In this document: piece by piece, positions 59,073 through 64,000 of the stretch
Position numbering within the stretch: position 1 is the stretch's first letter
How the letters are laid out: each line of letters opens with the position of its first letter
From: Shuttleworthella satelles DSM 14600
GTDB taxonomy: Bacteria; Bacillota; Clostridia; Lachnospirales; Lachnospiraceae
Assembly: GCF_000160115.1 (NCBI RefSeq)
Contig: NZ_GG665866.1
Coordinates: 1,104,825-1,168,824 of the forward strand
Direction of reading: 5' to 3'
DNA length: 64,000 bases
Translations under genes and position numbers: made by a program
Notes under the pieces: model-generated
Told to the model about the DNA's origin: nothing
Database searches by the model: none
Seen by the model: only the letters and a program-made list of their open reading frames with translations

Positions 59073-60289
59073 GCCTCATCATCCTCATCAAAGTCCGCGT
59101 CGTACTCCTCATCGTCCGCATCGCTTTGCTGATCATACGAATCCTCGCCCTCATAGGAGGGATCATCTTCATAGTCCTCCTCGTAAGCGTCCTCATCATA
59201 GTCGTCGTCATAGTCCTCGTCGTAATCCAGCCAGCCCTCAGCCTCCTGAGCCTGTGTCTCCGACTTGATATCAATCTTATAGCCGGTCAGCCGGGCTGCC
59301 AGACGGGCGTTCTGCCCCTCCTTTCCAATTGCGAGGGAGAGCTGATAGTCGGGAACAACCACCTTTGCCTCTCTGGCGTCTTCATCCGCAAGCACCGCGA
59401 TCACCTTGGCTGGAGACAGGGCATTTTCAATCAACATGGCAGGGTTCTCATTCCAGTTGATAATGTCTATCTTCTCGTTGTGGAGCTCGTTGACAATCGC
59501 GTTGACACGGCTTCCGTTGACGCCCACACAGGCGCCAAGAGGATCTACATCCGGGTCATTGGACCAGACCGCCATCTTGGTCCGGCTGCCCGCTTCACGC
59601 GCAATCGCCTTGATCTCAACGATTCCGTCCTTGACCTCTGTCACTTCCTCCTCAAAGAGCCTCTTCACGAGCTCCGGGTGCGTGCGAGACACCCGAATGC
59701 GGGGACCCTTGGCCGCGTCCTTGACCTCAAGCACATAGACGCGGATCCGGTCGGACTGGTGATAATGTTCTCCCTTTACCTGCTCGCTCTCCGGAAGAAA
59801 AGCGTCGACCTTACCCAGATTGACCGAGATATTCCTTCCGATGAATCTCTGCACGACGCCGGTAACGATATCGTGTTCAATCTTGATATACTCATCCAGG
59901 AGAATTTTCCTCTCCTCCTCCAGGATCATCTGCTTCATGATGTTCTTGGCTGTAGACGCCGCGATACGGCTGAAGTCATGTGACTGCAGCTCCTCTTCCG
60001 CCGTGTCTCCCACATTCAGACTCCCGTCAATGTCGTGCGCCTCCTCTAAAGACATCTCACTCTGCGGATTGGTCACTTCATCGACAACCGTCTTTTTGAC
60101 GAACACGTGGAAGTCCCCTGTCTCGCGATCTACAACCGCCCGCAGATTGGTCGCGTTGTCGGAGAACTTATAAGTCACCTTGCAGGCGGCAACAAGAGAT
60201 TTTTCAATCGCTTCGAGAATATGCTCCTTGCTGATACCGCGCTCCGTCTCCAAGGCATCAAGCGCTTCCAGTAAATCTGTGTTACTCAT
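59069..60289 (-). CDS. nusA: Transcription elongation factor NusA with acidic C-terminal tail
   Basis: 406 residues. N-terminal RNAP-binding domain (1-130), S1 (VTGVVQRFIGRNISVNLGKVDAFLPESEQ), KH1 and KH2 (GACVGVNGSRVNAIVNEL; LSLAIGKEGQNARLAARLTGYKIDIKSE). The Firmicutes NusA core ends near 345 here; the last 60 or so residues are almost purely Asp, Glu and Tyr. Gram-positive NusA lacks the acidic AR domains of E. coli, so this tail is unusual. It affects pausing and termination. AGGAGGG lies 5 nt before the ATG. Confidence 0.95.
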   Translation of the reverse strand: MSNTDLLEALDALETERGISKEHILEAIEKSLVAACKVTYKFSDNATNLRAVVDRETGDFHVFVKKTVVDEVTNPQSEMSLEEAHDIDGSLNVGDTAEEELQSHDFSRIAASTAKNIMKQMILEEERKILLDEYIKIEHDIVTGVVQRFIGRNISVNLGKVDAFLPESEQVKGEHYHQSDRIRVYVLEVKDAAKGPRIRVSRTHPELVKRLFEEEVTEVKDGIVEIKAIAREAGSRTKMAVWSNDPDVDPLGACVGVNGSRVNAIVNELHNEKIDIINWNENPAMLIENALSPAKVIAVLADEDAREAKVVVPDYQLSLAIGKEGQNARLAARLTGYKIDIKSETQAQEAEGWLDYDEDYDDDYDEDAYEEDYEDDPSYEGEDSYDQQSDADDEEYDADFDEDDEA

Positions 60290-60310
60290 GTTTTCCCTCC
60301 TGAGATAATT

Positions 60311-60784
60311 CTAAAACGACGAGAGATCAATGGCCTCTCGGATCAGCGCGATATCCTCCCTGCAGATCTTTCGGATCCCCTCTTCGCTCTCGATTGTGAC
60401 GTCCGCCTTTGAGTAGTCCCGCAGCAGACCCAAAAATTCCTTTTCACCGTCGATCGCCCGGTAGCTTTTAATTTCCACCTCTTTGTCAAGATTGCGCGCG
60501 AAGTCCCGCTCTTTGCGGATGGGACGGCCCAGACCCGGAGAGGACACCTCAAAGGTATAGGTCCCGTCGATGTAATCTTCCCGATCCAGGATCTCGTTCA
60601 TTTCTCTGCTGACATCGACGCAGTCATCGATGGTAATTCCACCCGGCTTGTCGATATAGGCTCGAAGATAGTACTGTCCCCCCTCCTTGACATACTCCAC
60701 GTCCACAAGAGAAAAGCCATCTTTCTCCAGGATGGGAAGGAGAAAAGCCTCTGTCTTCTCTTCATAGGTCTCTTTTCGTGACAT
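60311..60784 (-). CDS. rimP: Ribosome maturation factor RimP
   Basis: 157 residues from the ATG at 60784 with GGAGACGG upstream; the longer frame to 60808 lacks a site. AFLLPILEKDGFSLVDVEYVKEGGQYYLRAYID, ITIDDCVDVSREMNEILDRED and the EVSSPGLGRPIRKERDF motif are canonical for RimP. It helps 30S assembly. First gene of the rimP-nusA-rnpM-ylxQ-infB-rbfA transcription unit. Confidence 0.95.
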   Translation of the reverse strand: MSRKETYEEKTEAFLLPILEKDGFSLVDVEYVKEGGQYYLRAYIDKPGGITIDDCVDVSREMNEILDREDYIDGTYTFEVSSPGLGRPIRKERDFARNLDKEVEIKSYRAIDGEKEFLGLLRDYSKADVTIESEEGIRKICREDIALIREAIDLSSF

Positions 60785-60813
60785 TCCGTCTCCTGTCCTG
60801 CTCTGCACAAGAT

Positions 60814-60841
60814 GGGAGCGGGTCCTCTCGGATCCGCTCCC
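60814..60841 (-). promoter_or_regulatory. Strong hairpin in the rimP-nusA leader
   Basis: GGGAGCGG (60814-60821) pairs with CCGCTCCC (60834-60841), extended by GTCC/GGAT to 12 bp with a TCTC loop. It would begin about 9 nt into the mRNA. No T-run follows, so it is not an ordinary terminator. Confidence 0.7.
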
Positions 60842-60856
60842 AACAACAACATATAT

Positions 60857-60885
60857 ATGATAGCACCTCTTGACCTGTCTTGCAA
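60857..60885 (-). promoter_or_regulatory. Promoter of the rimP-nusA-infB operon
   Basis: TTGCAA (60885-60880), 17-bp spacer, extended -10 TGC-TATCAT (60862-60857) on the minus strand. It is one of the best sigma-A matches in the window and lies 73 nt before the rimP ATG. Confidence 0.72.
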
Positions 60886-60925
60886 GTGCCGGGATTTCCT
60901 TTCTTTCAGCCGTCGGCCAGCGGAA

Positions 60926-61264
60926 CTATTTTATGTCTGCCGACCCGTTTTTTAAATTTTTGCTGAAAGCCATCCACAAATTTAAAACAACAACAGCCAA
61001 AAGAACAATCACCAATGTAAGATATAAAAGAAATGTATACTTAAAAAAATCACCTAAAAAGCCAATAAGCGTCGCCATTGCACAAACAGCATAAAACCGA
61101 GCGATCCCTTTATAAAAAACTTTCTTATTATATTTATCTTGTTCTTGTCGAGATAAGGCATTATAGATCGGTATAAATAGGCCTCCCTTACCTGTGTACA
61201 ATAAAATACTGATTACCACCAGATAGACCAAAACACACCATTCAATAATATATCGTTCCATCAT
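60926..61264 (-). CDS. DUF3784-like small membrane protein
   Basis: 112 residues from the ATG at 61264 (AGGGG/GGAG upstream; an ATG one codon later is equally possible). Three hydrophobic helices with the family-like central segment GKGGLFIPIYNALSRQEQDKYNKK, as in DUF3784 proteins. Function unknown. The gene is clearly AT-rich relative to its neighbours, suggesting recent acquisition or weak selection. Confidence 0.7.
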   Translation of the reverse strand: MMERYIIEWCVLVYLVVISILLYTGKGGLFIPIYNALSRQEQDKYNKKVFYKGIARFYAVCAMATLIGFLGDFFKYTFLLYLTLVIVLLAVVVLNLWMAFSKNLKNGSADIK

Positions 61265-61358
61265 TCCCCTGATTTCTCCTAACACACATGCTAATTGCTC
61301 CAATACAATCATTCTTTCACAATCATTAAAAGGATTTTGTGGACTCCATTATTTCTGC

Positions 61359-61592
61359 TCAATACCCACTCAAAATCCGAATAATTGCCGGATAGTTCTC
61401 TGCCTCATGGGGATAGGTGCAGTCTGTGCATACCTTGACCATGCGGCCGCGGATCTCTCTCATCTCGTAGTCCCCCGGGCAGTCATAGGTGTAGAGAGGA
61501 CAATAACAGAAGAGGCAGTTGATATGCTCCATCTTATGGCAGGGGTAATACTTGCAGTCCCTGTTCTCAAAATATCGAAATGAATTCTTCAC
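61359..61592 (-). CDS. Cysteine-rich small domain protein
   Basis: 77 residues from the GTG at 61592 with AAGGAG 6 nt upstream; a frame to 61631 has no site. Eight Cys in the arrangement FENRDCKYYPCHK, INCLFCYCPLY, DCPG and KVCTDCTYPH define the Cys_rich_small family (possible metal binding). The family is usually found beside cobalamin biosynthesis genes in Clostridia, exactly as here, after cbiA. Its role is unknown. Confidence 0.85.
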   Translation of the reverse strand: MKNSFRYFENRDCKYYPCHKMEHINCLFCYCPLYTYDCPGDYEMREIRGRMVKVCTDCTYPHEAENYPAIIRILSGY

Positions 61593-61669
61593 GCCATTCT
61601 CCTTATCATCAGATACTGCCCTCACCCGCATGTTGTACCCGGCAGCCTGTCTTTGATTTCTGTCTCGTT

Positions 61670-63223
61670 TCAGTCATCATTTCTCTCCTCGGCCATCCTT
61701 CTCTTATGATAGAGGTCAGCTGCATAGAGGAAATTGGCGGCAAACCCGGGGCAGGAAGCGTAATAGAGATGGGGAAAGCCCCACCAGTGATCCGGACCCG
61801 AAAAAGCACAGGACCAGCTCCTCCCTGAGAGCGGCTTGGTTGCCAACATATCGGACCCGTTTTCACTTGTGTCATAGTAGTGAAACTCATGCCCGCGAAT
61901 CCCCTCTGTCCCGGAAAAGCCGCTCTCCGTCTTCCCCAGCAGTTCAACATAGCCAAAGCGAACCAGTCGGTTGGTCTTCCAGGCTTTTCCGGGCAAAAGC
62001 CCGCACATGCGATAGGATTTACCATCGGGATCACTCACGAGCTCCTGCAAGTATAGAAAGCCTCCGCACTCGGCAATCGAGGGCAGGCCGCCGGAAATGG
62101 CTCTTCGGATATCGGTCCGCATACCGTAATTGTCCTCCAGCTGCTTGAGATAGAGCTCCGGGTATCCTCCGCTTAAAATCAGCCCGTCAATATTCTCAGG
62201 CAAGCGCTTGTCATGCAGGGGGGAAAAGGGAATGATCTGCGCCCCCATCTCCTCGAAAACTCTCTGATTCTGCGGATAAATGAAGGAAAATGCCCGGTCC
62301 TTTGCCAGAGCAACGCGAAGGCCGAAAAATTTGCCGGCATATTCCCTGCTTTTAGGCTTTTGCCGATCCTGTCCGCCCCGGCCATCGCTGTATTTCTGCT
62401 GCTTTAATCCGTTCCCACTGTCGCCGCGATTTTGCTTGTCCAGTTCTCCCCCGTCATCGCTGTAGCTTTGCCGGTCCCGTCCGCTCCTGTCGTTGCCACA
62501 ACCCGATCTATTCTCCCCAACATTCAGGAGAGGAGCCTGTCCTGCAATTTCTTCAATGGCCGCAAGGTCCAGGCTTTCTTTTGCCATCTCCGCCAGCTTT
62601 GTCAGCTTTAACTCGAGATCAGAAAGGCTGTCCGGAGTCATCAGACCCAGATGTCTGCTTCCGATTTCAATCTGCCGGTCTTTTGCCAGATAACCGCAGA
62701 CGGGAAGCTTGAGCTCCTCCTCGATCAGGGTCTTCAATCGGGGATAAAAGGAAGGGGAGACCTGATTTAGAATACAGCCGCGGATCAGTCCCTCCCGGTC
62801 GTCATCCATAAAGCCCCGCAAAAGAGAGATCAGGCTGCGCCCGATCCCCCCGGCTCTGACCACAAGAATGATCGGCGTCTTTGTCCAGACCGCAAGCTGG
62901 TAGGAGGACGCCTCTTCGCTGACCCCTCCCAGGCCGTCATAGAGGCCCATCACTCCCTCAATCAGGGCAAAATCACTCCCGGCTCTTTTGGCATCCTCTG
63001 CCAACAGATGGCAAATATCACTTTGCCCCAGAAAGTAGGGATCTAAGTTATCAGATGAAACGCCTAACATACGGCGGTGAAACATGGGGTCGATGTAGTC
63101 CGGCCCGCATTTAAAAGAAACGGGATTTCTCCCTCTCTTCTTCAGAGCCGCCAGAAGACCGCAGGTGACTGTGGTCTTGCCTGAACCGCTCATAGGAGCG
63201 GCAATCATAATTCTACTGACCAT
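61670..63223 (-). CDS. cbiA: Cobyrinate a,c-diamide synthase
   Basis: 517 residues, about 55 longer than usual. N-terminal dethiobiotin-synthetase-like P-loop APMSGSGKTTVT (9-20), GLYDGLGG (about 93-100), and a C-terminal class I glutamine amidotransferase domain with the ECGGFLYLQE nucleophile block (Cys about 384) and GHEFHYYD. It amidates the a and c side chains of cobyrinate with glutamine and ATP (anaerobic route). Between the domains (about 236-297) is a hydrophilic low-complexity insert with repeated DRQ-YSD-GG elements. Confidence 0.94.
   Translation of the reverse strand: MVSRIMIAAPMSGSGKTTVTCGLLAALKKRGRNPVSFKCGPDYIDPMFHRRMLGVSSDNLDPYFLGQSDICHLLAEDAKRAGSDFALIEGVMGLYDGLGGVSEEASSYQLAVWTKTPIILVVRAGGIGRSLISLLRGFMDDDREGLIRGCILNQVSPSFYPRLKTLIEEELKLPVCGYLAKDRQIEIGSRHLGLMTPDSLSDLELKLTKLAEMAKESLDLAAIEEIAGQAPLLNVGENRSGCGNDRSGRDRQSYSDDGGELDKQNRGDSGNGLKQQKYSDGRGGQDRQKPKSREYAGKFFGLRVALAKDRAFSFIYPQNQRVFEEMGAQIIPFSPLHDKRLPENIDGLILSGGYPELYLKQLEDNYGMRTDIRRAISGGLPSIAECGGFLYLQELVSDPDGKSYRMCGLLPGKAWKTNRLVRFGYVELLGKTESGFSGTEGIRGHEFHYYDTSENGSDMLATKPLSGRSWSCAFSGPDHWWGFPHLYYASCPGFAANFLYAADLYHKRRMAEERNDD
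62340..62515. repeat. Diverged tandem repeat in the cbiA interdomain linker
   Basis: Copies resembling CATCGCTGTA plus TTGCCGGTCCCGTCCGCTCC recur about every 90-100 nt on the plus strand, encoding DRQSYSDDGGELDKQNRGD and KQQKYSDGRGGQDRQ. The segment is in frame and inserts about 60 residues. Confidence 0.6.
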
Positions 63224-63273
63224 TTCACTCCTCTTTCTGCTAATCCGAAATGCACTTTCTGCTGACCCGTAAG

Positions 63274-64000
63274 CTATACCTCTCCCAGAACTCCACTGAT
63301 GATGTAGATCCCATTTTCAGCCATCATCATGTGATAGGAGGCAATATTCCTGGCCCTGGAGACCTGCACCAGGCTGATCTTCTCCCTCCTAATCGGCAGA
63401 CTGACCGCCAGTCTCTGATATTCCGCCAGAGTCTCCAGTGTGATGGCATTTAAGACAAAGCGAACCGGCTTGCCACAGCGCCAGAGTTCCTCAAAAATGG
63501 CTCGAAGCGCCCCGGAAGAACCGCCGATGAAAACGGCGTTTGGATCCGGCAAATCCTCCAGAGCCGCCGGAGCTCTTCCATGGATCAGCTTGATATTGTT
63601 TAAGTCAAGAGCAGCCATATTCCTGCGGATTAAATCGACAGCCTCCGTCTTCTGCTCGATCGCGTAGACTGTGAGATCTGGGCTGATATTAGCCGCCTCC
63701 ATGGCGACAGATCCGCTGCCGGCGCCGATATCATAGAGAATATCTCCGGGCTTTAATCCAAGAGCAAGGACAGACAGGTGGCGGATTTCTTCCTTGGTCA
63801 TCGGCACCTTATCCCTGAGGAACTGGCGGTCCTCTAAAACCGGTGTCAGAGGGCGGACCACCCGCTTTCCGATGAAAAATGCAGACCAGAGACCTTCCGC
63901 GTAGCTGATGTCCGCGGCCTCCTTCAAGTCACAGAAGATCACCTTCTCACCCTTACATCCCAGCTGATAGCCAAGAATCAGATCCATTCTCTGCCTCTGT
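63274..64000 (-). CDS. Precorrin-6Y/cobalt-precorrin methyltransferase, CbiT domain with end of CbiE domain (5' end off window)
   Basis: The frame stays open past the ATG at 63987 to the window edge. Residues up to about 45 match the end of a CbiE domain (LGYQLGCKGEKVIFCDLKEAADI). Then DRQFLRDKVPMTKEEIRHLSVLALGLKPGDILYDIGAGSGSVAMEAA is the canonical CbiT start with SAM motif DIGAGSGS. This points to a CbiE-CbiT (CobL-like) fusion that methylates C5 and C15 and decarboxylates C12. The stop is 50 nt before cbiA; a cobalamin riboswitch, if any, would be beyond the window. Confidence 0.88.
   Translation of the reverse strand, partial: QRQRMDLILGYQLGCKGEKVIFCDLKEAADISYAEGLWSAFFIGKRVVRPLTPVLEDRQFLRDKVPMTKEEIRHLSVLALGLKPGDILYDIGAGSGSVAMEAANISPDLTVYAIEQKTEAVDLIRRNMAALDLNNIKLIHGRAPAALEDLPDPNAVFIGGSSGALRAIFEELWRCGKPVRFVLNAITLETLAEYQRLAVSLPIRREKISLVQVSRARNIASYHMMMAENGIYIISGVLGEV

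Noticed and set aside
1-64000. tRNA, rRNA, riboswitch (cobalamin, FMN) or insertion sequence
   Set aside because: I looked in the intergenic gaps for cloverleaf ends, rRNA signatures, riboswitch cores and terminal inverted repeats with a transposase and saw none. A covariance-model search could still find weak cases.

Overview
The window looks like a stretch of chromosome from an anaerobic, endospore-lineage Firmicute, most probably a Lachnospiraceae-like Clostridia. This is an inference from gene content: Rnf complex, GerW/YtfJ, ScpAB, RqcH, a Zn-type L28, a NusA-RnpM-YlxQ-IF2 operon, a Na+-decarboxylase operon and a membrane pyrophosphatase. Base composition looks roughly balanced to moderately GC-rich in genes, with AT-rich gaps. 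About 65 protein genes are packed tightly, mostly on the minus strand, with many 1-20 nt overlaps. I found no tRNA, rRNA, CRISPR array, prophage or insertion sequence.

Layout: 1-3911 is a minus-strand housekeeping run (rsmD partial, pncC/cinA C-domain, pgsA, rimO, rpoZ, gmk). 4254-5999 is rqcH (+). 6088-10408 holds recG, fakA and an Asp23/YloU gene (-). 10574-13127 holds rpmB and a K+-dependent membrane pyrophosphatase hppA (+). 13285-18136 is an envelope/sporulation-type block (gerW, DUF2953, a small unknown, a class B PBP and its SEDS partner, -). 18136-25951 holds a U32 peptidase, zapA, ruvBA, a Gx-transporter/NusG_II membrane pair, miaB and 5-formyl-THF cyclo-ligase (-). 26093-27139 is apbE (+), convergent with the six-gene rnfCDGEAB operon (27333-32754, -). 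33085-34766 holds an RNase H-like exonuclease and a DUF308 membrane protein (+). 34795-35634 holds a Zn-ribbon gene, a decayed M20 peptidase remnant and the rpsA terminator. 35635-40479 holds rpsA, ispH, cmk, a BaiN-like flavoprotein and an RpiR-type regulator. 40715-42278 holds an orphan membrane protein and an AAC(3)-like acetyltransferase. 42450-48058 is a biotin-dependent Na+-pumping decarboxylase/transcarboxylase operon. 48221-55585 holds scpBA, pnp, rpsO, ribF, truB, nrnA and rbfA. 55610-60784 is infB-ylxQ-rnpM-nusA-rimP. 60926-64000 holds a DUF3784 gene and the edge of a cobalamin cluster.

Functional themes: three ion-motive systems sit within 37 kb (membrane pyrophosphatase, Rnf, biotin decarboxylase). 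ApbE, which covalently attaches FMN to RnfG and RnfD, lies next to rnf, and an EetA/EetB-like membrane pair lies a few kb away, so flavin-based redox at the membrane is a plausible shared role. The translation and RNA genes form the conserved rimP-nusA-rnpM-ylxQ-infB-rbfA-nrnA-truB-ribF-rpsO-pnp order.

The most unusual non-coding structure is an array of about 112-bp tandem, hairpin-rich repeats (3.4 copies) between oadB and oadA, with related palindromes on both sides of oadA. Other oddities are short imperfect duplications of stop-codon segments after at least five genes, a Cys-cluster plus low-complexity tail on RnfE, and acidic tails on two RNA polymerase-associated proteins.
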